Of a DNA stretch of 64,000 bases, positions 10,361 through 20,848 are shown in pieces. A program made the translations under genes and the position numbers. Source of the DNA: Rapana venosa (taxonomy: Eukaryota > Mollusca > Gastropoda > Neogastropoda > Muricidae); the NCBI GenBank assembly GCA_028751875.1, contig CM054140.1, positions 10,366,881 to 10,430,880 on the forward strand, read 5' to 3'. Positions within the stretch are counted from its first letter, which is position 1. Every line of letters starts with the position of its first letter. The notes beneath the pieces were generated by a model that saw nothing but the letters and a program-made list of their open reading frames with translations, was not told the origin of the DNA and ran no database searches.

Positions 10361-10599
10361 CCCACCTTCCCCCTAATATCTTGTTCAATAATCCTTAAAC
10401 CTCCCCCCCCCCCCTCCCCATCCCCTCTCAGGGGTTCTGAAGCCGTATAGGGCTGTCATTCTGTGCACCCCTTTTGTCCATCCACAGAAACAAAACAAAT
10501 TTTTAAAAACCCCGAATGAAAGCATTCTTGGTGTACTTTCAGTGTAAAGACAAGTGTTGGCTGAAATAGATAAGCCAGACTTGAGATATGTCTGTTGGT

Positions 10600-10800
10600 C
10601 ATGCAAACAGAAACACACAAGACAAATCTGATGACGACAGTTCTCCAGGGTAAGGTTGAGGGCAGAAGGAAAAGAGGCAGACCAACAACATCCTACATTG
10701 CCAACATCACAGGGATCAGTGGTCTGGGAGGGCTACAGGAGATCGTTGAACTCAGCAGAGACAGAGAAAGATGGATAACTGGTGGCATTGCATGGACCTC
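10600..10800 (+). mobile_element. LINE ORF2 C-terminal fragment
   Basis: The plus frame contains VLQGKVEGRRKRGRPTTSY followed by a segment ending LQEIVELSRDRERW. The order 'G-K-x-x-G-x-R-x-R-G-R-P ... R-D-R-x-x-W' is the familiar C-terminal region of non-LTR retrotransposon ORF2 proteins. No reverse-transcriptase core is present, so it is a 5'-truncated, inactive relic. The frame remains open to 11047, but beyond about 10800 it no longer looks like the element. Confidence 0.7.
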
Positions 10801-10849
10801 CGATAGATCTATGACAGCAGCGATGAAGACAGTCAGTGGAGTTGGTTAT

Positions 10850-12705
10850 TCTCTTGTCTTGCAGTTGACCTGCATTCTTCCATTTCTCTTTGATTTAAGC
10901 AAGAACTTGACGTCTTCAGCTAGCCCTGTTCTCTTTTTGATCTCTTGGCATGGTGTTCTATCTTACAGTGTGATAGCCTATTCAGTACTTTTTTCCCTCT
11001 ATTGCCAGTTACGTGATTTTGTAATCTTTATGCTTGGCTCTTGGTGAGTGACCCATGTTTAGCTGCCAGAAGTCAGCAATGGGGAAAAAGGCATTGGTTG
11101 TAGACTTTCCTTATAATGGACATTGGCTAGGTCTACCAGACTGCATGATGACATCAAGAAAGTTTATGTGGGTGTGACATGGCACAGAGAGGCACAAGAC
11201 AGGAATTGATTGAGGGCTGCTACAGAGTACTGCATCCTGCAATAGATGGACAACGCCTAGTTGGTTAGTTGTTGGGTGTTTTTTTAACCCTGAACAAAAA
11301 TCGGATTAGAACGGTAAGTGTTAATGAGCGTGAAATGGACTGGGTAGGAAGACTGTGCCTGAATGAATAAGAAGCCGGTGTGGGCCTAGTAGGCCTACGT
11401 GAACTTAACGAGGGAACGAGGACTGGACCTGAACGAATAAGAAGCCTGTTGGACTAGGCCTAGTACTGCGTTTCACGATAGAGTGAAAAAGAGACACGGA
11501 TTGACGGGAACCAACAAAGAACTTTTGACCAACACACGACACACGGGGGGGGGGGGGGGGGGGGGGGGGGGGGTGGCAGTTCAGAGATAGCCTATAGTCT
11601 GTTTCGTCCCCAGAGATAGGATTCTATAGTCTGTTTCCTCCTTAAAATAATATGCTGGCTGTTTTTCAGTGTGTCACTGTGTGTGTGTGTGTGTGTGTGT
11701 ACTTATATCGTGTGCTTACTTTTTGACAGGCTTGCTGCACACACACACACACACACCACACACACACTATGCAAACAAAAGTTAGATCTGAACTAGTCGC
11801 TGAAATTTTTCATAATTAATCTCCTCACCTTAAGAGGCTAAGATCGAACTTTTTGCTGAATTCAACCTCACTCTGGTGTATGTTATAAAGAAAAAAGTTG
11901 ACATTTTAGCAACAACACCACAGAGGAGCAAAACGATAAGTAGATTTTGCAAATTTGAAATTCCATTTGTCACAGCAAAAGTGCTATCAGATCGTTCCAA
12001 AAGCACAGCAACCGTTATTCCAGTGCGAAGAAGAGAGTTGGATGTCTAGATGTTTAAGGAGAAATGGTACAATTTGAGTCTTGTGTTAAAAAGAAGAGAA
12101 ACTGATTGCTGCCGCTTAAAATGGATTGTTTCTCCGGTTTTCAGATCAATATTGAACTGGTTTAAGACTAAGTATGCTGGAAACGTTTTTGCATATGTGG
12201 TCACATATAAGTGTTGATCATATATTAATATACCCGATGCTGAAAGATTACATACATATTTTTAACTCATCATCGTCATTCCCAATTTTCTGTGATCCTT
12301 TATTGATGCTTTTTTATTTAAAAAAAATAATAAATCGTTATTGCATAGTCCAGTTGGTTTTTCATTATGATTTTTATTAACTTTATAGGTGTTCTGTGAG
12401 TGGAATAGATTTCTTTCGTTGATTATTGTTAGAAAGATGGTTTTTATTGTTCATTTGTTATATATTGTTAGGAATGTGATTTTATTTTCAAGAGTTGCAT
12501 TTTCTAGCTTTCATTGTAGATCAGGAGCCTATGTAGATTAAGTTGTGTGCTTCCACCTTCAAACCCCGATCCAGACCCCCCACCCCCACACTCATTTTTT
12601 TCTTTTGTCTAATATCACAATTTGTGAAGAGACTTCTAACGAAATCGGAAACAAACACACCACCACCACCACCAAAAACAATAATAAAGAGAAAGAACAC
12701 ACTCA

Positions 12706-12742
<37 letters not shown>

Positions 12743-13140
12743 ACGGGGGAAAAATCTGAAACTTACAGTGCTTGTCATAGCCTAGTAGTAGCACTCCGAG
12801 CCAAAGGGTCAGAGTACTCCAGAGACACATGAAACAGCGCTTCCCTGCCTAACCTGAGATGTGCAGGCACCCAAGAGTAGCTTTTCTGTATGCCTTGAGT
12901 CTTCAGAGGACAAGCCAGTTATAAGAAAAGATAAGTTGTGTTACAAACAACTTCCACGAAACTGGCCTACAAACCAGAATTAGCCTATGGCATTACTGTA
13001 AAGGCGCAAGGTTTAGCGGTAAGTCTAGACGAACAATAGTGTTACAGACCTTTGAATGACGTTTCTTTACTTTATTGACGTCATCTTTACAGCTGCTGAC
13101 TGTCGAGCTAAAAAAAAAAAATTTCTTTTCTTTTCTTTTT
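10850..13140. other. No gene recognised; poly-G and CA/TG tracts
   Basis: Holds a G run of about 47 bp (11526-11572), TG/CA microsatellites near 11680-11766 and 12707-12740, and AT-rich unique sequence. Nothing supports an exon. Confidence 0.5.
11526..11573. repeat. Very long poly-G tract
   Basis: Almost uninterrupted G run of about 47 bp ending GGGTGGCAG. Such runs can form G-quadruplexes and are prone to length errors in sequencing. Confidence 0.85.
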
Positions 13141-13149
13141 CCTTTTTTT

Positions 13150-13480
13150 TCTCAGGAAGAGCTCCAGGTTCACCAATGGTGATATTTTGTGTATGCAATC
13201 GGGGTTTTTTTTTGCACACCATGAAGGTAGCTGCATTCCGACTTCGGGTATGTATGCTGGGTAATGTTCATGTTTTCGTAACTCACCGAACGCTGACATG
13301 ACTTACAGGATTTTAAACGTGCATAAGACACCGGCAGATCTGCATTTGAATTTGACCGGGGAGAGTTTATAAATCCCCACCCTTAATTCACCAGACGCCG
13401 CCGAGATTCAAACCCACGACGTCATCGACCTTTGGGACTGAAGTCGAATGGTCTTAACCATTCGGCTATGGTGTCCATCG
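13150..13480 (-). repeat. SINE: head A with tail T2
   Basis: Minus-strand order: tRNA-like head (CACCATAGCCGAATGGTTAAGACC at 13475-13452, B-box-like GTGGGTTTGAATCTC), central GGTGAATTAAGGGTGGGG, then GGAATGCAGCTACCTTCATGG and CCATTGGTGAACCTGGAGC. It closely matches 3770-4110 and 29490-29850. Confidence 0.8.
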
Positions 13481-13904
13481 ATTCGGGGCTAATTGTTGTT
13501 TTGCTTGCAAAACGCAAAGATGCTGGAGTTCTACTAGTTCTACTAGGCCTACATTACGTTGCATTACAGATCTCGTAAATGTACATACCCTTCAAGGTAG
13601 CCTAGTAGAAAAACAACACCGTGACTGTCTGTTCCAGATGAACACTAATTTTAAAAGCTCAGTAGACTTTTGTATCCATTCTGTCAGATAACTGTTACTG
13701 TGAACCCCCCCCCCCCCCCATCCCTATTTTGTGGGGGAAAAAAAATCCCGGTCGTATACGCAAGTCTCACTGTTGACGAACTTCGAACCTCTGGCCCACG
13801 AACGAAAACAGCGAGCAAACAACAACGAACAATAACACAACATACACATCCGCCCCCCCTCCCCCCCCACACACACACACTAAACTCAGCTCTGTTACTA
13901 TAGA

Positions 13905-14030
13905 TTTTGGAGTGGGGATGTAGGCCTACTGTGGGCAATGCATCTCCACTATAATTATTTCTGCCCAATATCTGAAAAAGCAGCTGCCTCCTCAGATGTT
14001 TTGGAGGTCAACATCGAACACGACGGACAA
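13905..14030 (-). repeat. Dispersed repeat copy (matches 46095-46205)
   Basis: On the minus strand it carries GTCGTGTTCGATGTTGACCTCCAAAACATCTGAGGAGGCAGCTG...GGGCAGAAAT, closely matching plus-strand 46105-46200. Only two copies are visible, so it may be a fragment of a larger element. Confidence 0.7.
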
Positions 14031-14214
14031 ACAAAATGATATGTGTTTGAAAGAGCTAGTTGATTAGTATGTTTCAATTCTGAACATCAATTAAATAAAT
14101 ACCCTCCCCTCCCCCTAAACACACACACACACACACGCGCGCGCGCACACACACACACATACACACACACACTTATGGTAATAATGTAGTTAGATATTAT
14201 TGATCAAGTTGTTT

Positions 14215-14305
14215 TTGTTCGTAGATAGATGGCTTGATGGAAAAAAAGCAAATGCATTGCTAATTCAATGTACCATCTGGAAATAAAGACTTGACTTGAC
14301 ACACA
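14215..14305 (+). repeat. Repeat C 3' end with hairpin and TTGAC tail
   Basis: TAGATAGATGGCTTGATGG, A run, GCAAATGCATTGC, then CTGGAAATAAAGACTTGACTTGAC. Same family as 24495-24620, 26315-26462, 27740-27892 and 30205-30415. Confidence 0.8.
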
Positions 14306-14457
14306 CAGAGCCTCCCATCTTACTTTGTGGGCCATTGCCTAGTCCACTGTCAAAGTGTGAGAATCCTGACACTTCACTGTACATGTTATCTCCCCATGTG
14401 CTCCTATATACGTGGTGGGTCTATCAGATTCGTTACCAGGTGCTTAACACACAAAAA

Positions 14458-14613
14458 TGGACAAGAAGGAGGCGACAGAAGAAAAGGAACAAGGCAGAAA
14501 CAAAGAGAGGGATAGAAGAGAGGGAAATCCTAGCACAGAATTTTCAGGACGAGGGGGGGGGGGGGGGGGGGGGTGCTATTTGATACTGACAAACTCCCCT
14601 GCATCCCCACAGG
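14458..14613 (-). repeat. Family D repeat, partial
   Basis: Matches the part of family D containing AAAGGAACAAGGCAGAAAC and CCTAGCACAGAATTTTCAG. It is interrupted by a G run of about 21 bp (14552-14572). Confidence 0.75.
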
Positions 14614-14929
14614 AAAAAACTAAAACCAAACCAAAGCCAAAAACAACACTTCCACTGACTATTTTTGTGGACCATGGTGGAGCCCATCTCTCCCCCAGAT
14701 AACAAGGCGCATGCTGGGTTCGTGTCATCCGTGTCGCTGGCAATAACTGACCAGTTCTTTTAAGAAAGGTGATAGGGAATTTCGCGCGAAATGTTCTGCA
14801 TGCTTTTTGCAATTTGGACCTTAGTTTACAATCTCATGGGAAGAACTTTGGGGGAAGTGGAGTGGAGTCAGTACCAATCTTAACTCCAGGGGAAATATCC
14901 CCTTGAAATAAACGCCTCAGTAGAGTCTT

Positions 14930-15010
14930 TAGTTTTATTTTATTTTTTGTTTGGTTTGGTCTTCGGCTAGAGCTTCGAGGTTCATCAATGGGAAGATTTA
15001 TGGGTATGTG

Positions 15011-15044
<34 letters not shown>

Positions 15045-15060
15045 CCACCCATTTGTCATC
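14930..15060 (-). repeat. SINE tail T2 fragment with long poly-C
   Basis: GGCTAGAGCTTCGAGGTTCATCAATGG...GTATGTGACC followed by a C run of about 33 bp (15009-15041). Sequence to the left (14840-14912, GGAGTGGAGTCAGTACC) is SINE body B. Confidence 0.6.
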
Positions 15061-15124
15061 ATCATTACTGCTGCTGGCTCTGCATAGCTTGATCCAAATG
15101 ATTCTGGACCCTTTTTTTCTTCGT

Positions 15125-15540
15125 TCCTCGGCTATAGATAGCGCCGAGGCTCACCAATGGTGAGATTTTGCGTTTGCAACACTTCTTTTTTTTTTTTTTT
15201 TGCACACCATGAAGGTAACCGCATTCCGACTTCCCGGAGGGTGTCTAAACACAACTCATGTGTACATGCTGGTTTTTTCCCCCCTGTCATCCGTTCCTAC
15301 AAGCACACAATGGCCTACTCTTCGGAAATGTGGAAAAGGTTTTCAGCATGTGTGTGCAAGATGTTCTGTGTACATTCGCACAAGGGGCTCGGTTTATAGT
15401 CTTATCCGAACGACTTTGACATTCAGGTCGATTTTTTCATCAAACTGGGAAGAAAGGGCGAGTCTGGGAAGTGCACCCAAACCCTGACTGTTTACATGTT
15501 GGCAGGCAAACGTCTTAACCATCCTGCCACTCTCCTTCTT
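15125..15540 (-). repeat. Composite SINE: head F, body B, tail T2
   Basis: On the minus strand a third head type (GGCAGGATGGTTAAGACG near 15530; CCCAGTTTGATGAAAAAATC near 15450) joins SINE body B (15405-15290) and tail T2 (ACCATTGGTGAGCCTCGG near 15150). The head F motif CAGTTTGAC/TAAGAAAA also occurs at 28690-29000. Confidence 0.6.
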
Positions 15541-15717
15541 AGTGGAGACTTGAACCCATGGCATGCCCTCAACAACTGTCAGATCATGACTGCAGCAACC
15601 CTCAGCCATTGCTCTGGTCATACTGCAGGATTTGTGGGCTGCCTGGAAAAACTGCACAGGTCCTATGCAAACCTCTGATCTATTTACCAACTTTTTCCAG
15701 GTTACAAAAAACCAAAT

Positions 15718-16856
15718 TGTGCCCTCCACCACATAATGAGTGTACCTCTCCATCACATAGTGAGTGTGCCCCTCCATCACATAATGAGTGTGCCCCCCAC
15801 CACATAATGAGTGTGCCCCTCCACCACATAGTGAGTGTGCCCCTCCACCGCATAATGAGTGTGCCCCGCCACCACATAATGAGTGTGCCCCGCCATCACA
15901 TAGTGAGTGTGCCCCTCCACCACATAATGAGTGTGCCCCTCCACCACATAATGAGTGTGCCCCTCCACCACATAATGAGTGTGCCCCTCCACCACATAAT
16001 GAGTGTGCCCCTCCACCACACGGGTGTGCCCCACCACCACATAATGAGTGTGCCCCTCCACCACATAATGAGTGTGCCCCTCCACCACATAATGAGTGTG
16101 CCCCTCCACCACATAATGAGTGTGCCCCTCCACCACATAATGAGTGTGCCCCTCCACCACATAATGAGTGTGCCCCGCCACCATATGAGTGCGCCCTGCC
16201 CCCACATAATAAGTGCGCCCTGCCCCCACATAATGAGTGTGCCCCTCCACCACGTAATGAGTGTGCCCCACCACCACATAATGAGTGTGCCCCTCCACCA
16301 CGTAATGAGTGTGCCCCTCCACCACGTAATGAGTGTGCCCCTCCACCACATAATGAGTGTGCCCCTCCACCACATGAGAGTGCCCCTCCACCACATAATG
16401 AGTGTGCCCCTCCACCACATAATGTGTGCCCCTCCACCACATAATGAGTGTGCCCCTCCACCACATATGAGTGTGCCCCTCCATCACATAATGAGTGTGG
16501 CCCCCCACCACACAATGAGTGTGCCCCTCCACCACATAATGAGTGTGCCCCTCCATCACAGTGAGTGTGCCCCCCCCTAATGAGTGTGCCCTTCCACCAC
16601 ATAATGTGTGCCCCTCCACCACATAATGAGTGTGCCCACCCACCACATAATGAGTGTCCCCCACCACATAATGAGTGTCCCCACCACATAATGAGAGTGT
16701 CCCTCCACCACATAATGAGTGTCCCCCCACCACATAATGAGTGTCCCTCCACCACATAATGAGTGTCCCCCCACCACATAATGAGAGTGTCCCCCCACCA
16801 CATGAGAGTGCCCTGCCACCACAAAATGAGAGTGTCCCCCCACCACATAATGAGTC
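15718..16856. repeat. 24-bp minisatellite open in most reading frames
   Basis: Roughly 47 copies of a unit like ATAATGAGTGTGCCCCTCCACCAC. Because 24 is divisible by 3 and the unit lacks stops in most frames, it produces overlapping ORFs of up to 484 aa on both strands (THYVVEGH-, HHIMSVPL- and PPHNECAP-type octapeptides). The right end (about 16640-16850) shifts to shorter units (about 20-22 bp) that have lost TG and C bases. No splice, start or codon-bias evidence supports translation. Confidence 0.92.
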
Positions 16857-16859
16857 GTA

Positions 16860-17735
16860 TTGCACTGGAGGTCAGTTTTTAATCGTTAGCCTGTTATTAA
16901 TGTGCTTTTTTTTTTTTTTAGCCTGTTATTAATGTGCTTTTTTTTTTTTAAAGCTATTCAATGAAGCTCAATTGAAATGCTAGAAACAAGGACTTTGACC
17001 AATTTTGCATTGTAATAGATGGTGATGTTGAGGAGTTGGGCAATTTTAGATGTGCTTTTAAAGCAAAAAGAAACACGATTGTGCCTTGATATATCAGTGT
17101 ATAGTGGAGACAGCTTATAGTTTTATAATCAATTAAAATTGACAACATGAGCCCCAAGCCTGCCTAAAATGGATTCTGGCGGAAATAAGGGTCAGATGCA
17201 GTGCGACTCATTTTGTGGTGGAGTGTCACAAAAATGTGTGACTGGTGTCAATTCTTAACAGATTCTGGGATGGTTTTTCTTCCCTTGTTTATATCAGCAG
17301 AGTATTGACTTTTTTTCTTCTATTTTATGACTTGTACAAGGATGCCAAATAACTTAATCTACAGTTTGACCTTTTTTTTCCTCTTAAAAGTTATGCATGG
17401 CTGTCCTGCTTGTGTGTGTGTGTGTGCATGCATGTAAAAAGAGGTGGGGGAAGAGAGATTATCTGTGTGTTTAATATGTATGCTTTAGACCGTATCATAA
17501 TGTATATTTCTGTAAGTATGTACAGAATAAGACTGAAGGCTATAATCAAATACTATGTAAACATTCATACCACACAACAGAAACTCATTAGGACTTGGTG
17601 TCTTTGTCAAGTTTACTGAAAGCTTATTACACCAGAAATTCTCAACTGAATCCACCACAAATCCTTATTACAGCTTTTGTCCAACCATCCATTTCAGACC
17701 AAAAGATTCATTCATGTCTTTAGACAAATATAAGA
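16860..17735. other. No gene recognised; 31-bp duplication at 16890-16951
   Basis: Contains an exact direct duplication of GCCTGTTATTAATGTGC plus a T run. Otherwise AT-rich unique sequence with a short TG tract near 17411. Confidence 0.5.
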
Positions 17736-18090
17736 ATGACATCCCAGCCAAGTGGTTACGTCAGTTTGACTTCCATCCCATGGGTCCATGAAGTTGTGGG
17801 TTTGAATCCTGTTGGCATCTGGTGAATTAAGGGTGGGGATTTTTACAATCTCCCAGGTCAACTTCAAGTGCAGATCTGCCAGTGCCTTCATTCCTTTCAT
17901 GTATATATATACATGCAGAAGATCAGACATGCACATTAAATATCCTGTAATTCGTGTCAGTGGACTATGGAAACACAAACATACCCAGAAGTCAGATTGC
18001 AGCTACCTTCATGGTGTACAAAAATGGTTGCATACCCAAAATCACACCATTGGAAAACCCCAGAATTCTAGCTGAGGAACAAACAAACAA
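17735..18090 (+). repeat. SINE: head A with tail T2
   Basis: tRNA-like head CATCCCAGCCAAGTGGTTACG with B-box-like GTGGGTTTGAATCC, central GGTGAATTAAGGGTGGGG, tail GCAGCTACCTTCATGGTGTAC ... CACCATTGGAAAACCCC and an ACAAACAAACAAAA end. Confidence 0.8.
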
Positions 18091-18214
18091 AAACAAAATA
18101 AAATAAAATGTAAAACCAGAACAGCAACTTCAGAGCATCAGCAGAATCAAGGATATTGTTATCTTGATCATTTGTGTTAAACTGTGGCAAAGGTCTCTGC
18201 AACAGATAGTTCTT

Positions 18215-18330
18215 TGTTGAAAGCTCAGGCAGCAACTACAGTTGTCTGTCATAGGAATGAAAATGCACTGCACTGCCGTTCAGCTCCTGACAAGTCAGAC
18301 CCAGCGCTTCTGACTTTGGTGTGACAAACT
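18215..18330 (-). repeat. Family D repeat, partial
   Basis: Matches the AAAGCTCAGGCAGCAACTAC ... CCGTTCAGCTCCTGACAAGTC end of family D; truncated. Confidence 0.7.
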
Positions 18331-18513
18331 AGTACTACAGATGTCTTTACGATCAACAACAAGAGAAAGACTCAATCTTTTTTAAAGTGAATCAGTACAG
18401 TTTTCTTTTGCAGAACTGGATGTTTTATTGCCTGATTATATCACTGTCAGGGGGAAAAACAGGAAAACAGCACATGGCTCAGGCAAGAAGAAAAGCGCTG
18501 GAACAAAACTGGT

Positions 18514-18514
<1 letters not shown>

Positions 18515-18546
<32 letters not shown>

Positions 18547-18562
18547 CGATGATGATGATGAT
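18515..18562. repeat. (GAT)n microsatellite
   Basis: GAT trinucleotide run that translates as poly-Met or poly-Asp; an artefact as coding sequence. Confidence 0.9.
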
Positions 18563-18774
18563 TACAACAGATAATGAGGATGATGAAAATAAAGATAACA
18601 GCAACAACAATACCAACAAGAAGACATTGGCCAAATATAAATCTGCTATCAGGTATTTTTTCTCTGATACTGCATTGACAAGAGTCAGATACCCTTCACT
18701 TGAACTTGCACATAATCATTGAATATTACGAACAATGCTAATAATAATGATAGTAATAATAATGATGTTGATGA

Positions 18775-18845
18775 TGGTAAGCGCTTTGATTTGTCTGTGC
18801 AAGATACTATATAAATTCCATTTATTATTATTATTATTAATGATA
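18775..18845 (+). repeat. Dispersed repeat 3' end with ATT tail
   Basis: GTAAGCGCTTTGATTTGTC...GATACTATATAAATTCCATTTATTATTATT. Same family as 275-350 and 9815-9985. Confidence 0.65.
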
Positions 18846-18879
18846 ACAAAAATAGTGATACTACTACTACTACTTCTAG

Positions 18880-19155
18880 GTCCCATAACCTATAAGGTTG
18901 TAGGGGAATGAGGCGTCAGAGGCCTTACTTCTCTAGGGGCCAGCAGCCATATCCTCTCCCTTGCTGCTTTACTTTCCCTGACCTTAAATAGGCAGGTACC
19001 CATTTACAGCTGGGTGAACTGGGGGAATGTACTGACACCAACGTTCACAAATGGTCATCCATCCAAGTGATAACCACACTCGACGCTGCTTAACTTGGCG
19101 GGGGGGGGGGGGGGGAACGAGTGCTCCAACCACTGAGCTGTCCCATCCCCTACTA
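18880..19155 (-). repeat. Chimeric tRNA/5S rRNA-headed SINE, second copy
   Basis: On the minus strand: ACAGCTCAGTGGTTGGAGCAC (tRNA A box near 19142-19122), a G/C run, then AAGTTAAGCAGCGTCGAGTG and GGTTATCACTTGGATGGATG at 19097-19054, which track 5S rRNA. The body runs to GGTTATGGGACC at the left end. This independent copy confirms the fusion seen at 8270-8570. Confidence 0.85.
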
Positions 19156-19334
19156 CTAACTAAAATACTAAAAGCAATGGCAGCAAAGCAATACAGCATA
19201 TACCCAGTGAAGTGCCACAGGGCAAAACAATCTCAAATACTAAAACTAGGGCGGGGTTTATGTCAAGAAAGAATATCACAAAACATGATGTTCTGATTCA
19301 GGTTGCAACACATCTGTTGAGACACAATTCCATG

Positions 19335-19675
19335 CAGCCCCCTGTAGGGATTCTGGGGGCCTGTCAGTAAAAAACCCCAACATCCCCACCTTCTGGAAAT
19401 TCTGTGCTAGGAATTCCCTCTTTTTTTTTTTAACCCTCTTTTTGTTTTTGCTTTGTCCCTTTTCTTCCTGTCACCTCCTTTTTGTCTATTTTCTGCCTTC
19501 TTGGTCCATTCTCCTGCATTTTTACCAAGAAAGACTTAAAAGATAACAACTCTCCCACACTGAAGTTTGATGTGCTGGGCCCAACTTTTCAGGTGCTTGA
19601 CGGCAGCACAGCGCATTTTCACTCAAATGAAAGACAACAGTGGATGCTGAGTGTTTGACAACAACAAAGAAGAAT
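19335..19675 (+). repeat. Family D repeat
   Basis: GCCCCCTGTAGGGATTCTGG...ACCAAGAAAGACTTAAAAG...GAGTGTTTGACAACAACAAAGAAGAA; near full length. Confidence 0.8.
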
Positions 19676-19944
19676 TCCATGCAGTAGCTGACATACATGA
19701 ATACAGGACTACTGTGAAGAATCTGACCTAAATCAGCTGACACTGGTTGATGAACACGGCAGGTGTCTGCATTCCCAAGCCTGGGCATGTGTGCCAGGGA
19801 ATGGTTGTTTTTGTTTGACTTGGAAGTCAGAGTATGGCGACCTATATGGTTAAGCATTTAAAACCTGCCATACTTGCAATCTTGCCATCTAGTGTCTTCC
19901 TATGGCCTCAGAGTAACTTTTGAGTGTCATGAGTAAGGCTTAGC

Positions 19945-20210
19945 ACATACTGTTGTTGTTGGGTGTTCCCCAGCTTAACACTCAGGGGGTCCCCCAGAAT
20001 GTGCCATCTGACCCACTCATCCTACTTGGGAATCACTGCGTGAATGAAATTGCACACAGGATGAGAAGTTGCATGTATGACTGTTTTTAAGTGCCTCGCC
20101 ATATAAGCAGCCATACTCCAACTTCAGAGGAATAGCGCATATTGTGAGGCACTCCCATTGGGGGACTGCCTGGGTGTGAACGTTAAGTTGGGAAATGCTC
20201 TACAACGGTC
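19945..20210 (+). repeat. Dispersed repeat family E
   Basis: TTGTTGTTGGGTGTTCCCCAG...CTTGGGAATCAC...GGATGAGAAGTTGCATGTATGACTG...TTTTAAGTGCC. Related to 35810-35960. No promoter or ORF seen. Confidence 0.65.
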
Positions 20211-20848
20211 ATAGCTTCCAGTTTGAAGAATCAAAGCATGCAGAATAATGTTGCAGATTGTATGACTGTTAGCTACTGTAATTATTCTGACAGCAAAACC
20301 CCATTTTACTGATGCAAACAGATTTTAGAATAGGCATCAGTTTTACCTTCATTCATAATATATCAGAATGCAAAAAATCACCAGTATTCACACACATATA
20401 CTGATGCACCAAAAAGCAAATTCTAAAATTCATTATAAAGAAATCCATATACAAAGACATCAAAGAAGAAACAAGAATAATAATAAAAACTATCCCCCCA
20501 AAAAAACCCAAATCAAATAAAAATCAATTACCATGAATAATGTACATACTTCAGAATTTATATGAGTTTCACACTTTTCATAATTCTGTTTTGCATTTTG
20601 TTGTTGGTTATATTTTACTTTTTTGCAATAATGATAGACTTTCTTTTCCAAACCTAGGCACTTATTTTGCGCATTAGAATACCACAGTTTGTACAACTTC
20701 ACCTTCACCTATCCCATAGTCTAGCAGACCGTTGGGTACAACTTACCATGCGCCAAATGGTAAACAGAAAGACACACTACTGCAATAACAACACTCACAA
20801 GCACCCTTTATCTCACAGCACACACCAGTCCCCATGTTGCACTCACAC
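20210..20848. other. ALG2 downstream region / probable 3' UTR
   Basis: Follows the ALG2 stop codon on the minus strand. AT-rich, and I could not pick a clear minus-strand polyadenylation signal. No other feature seen. Confidence 0.4.

Noticed and set aside
10840..11047. Hydrophobic C-terminal extension of the LINE fragment as a membrane protein
   Set aside because: The frame simply stays open past the end of LINE homology. There is no independent start or splice evidence.
15394..16865. ORFs of 484, 362, 340 and 218 aa overlapping on both strands
   Set aside because: All arise from the stop-free 24-bp tandem unit whose length is divisible by 3. Mutually exclusive frames are equally open, and there is no start, splice or codon-use support.
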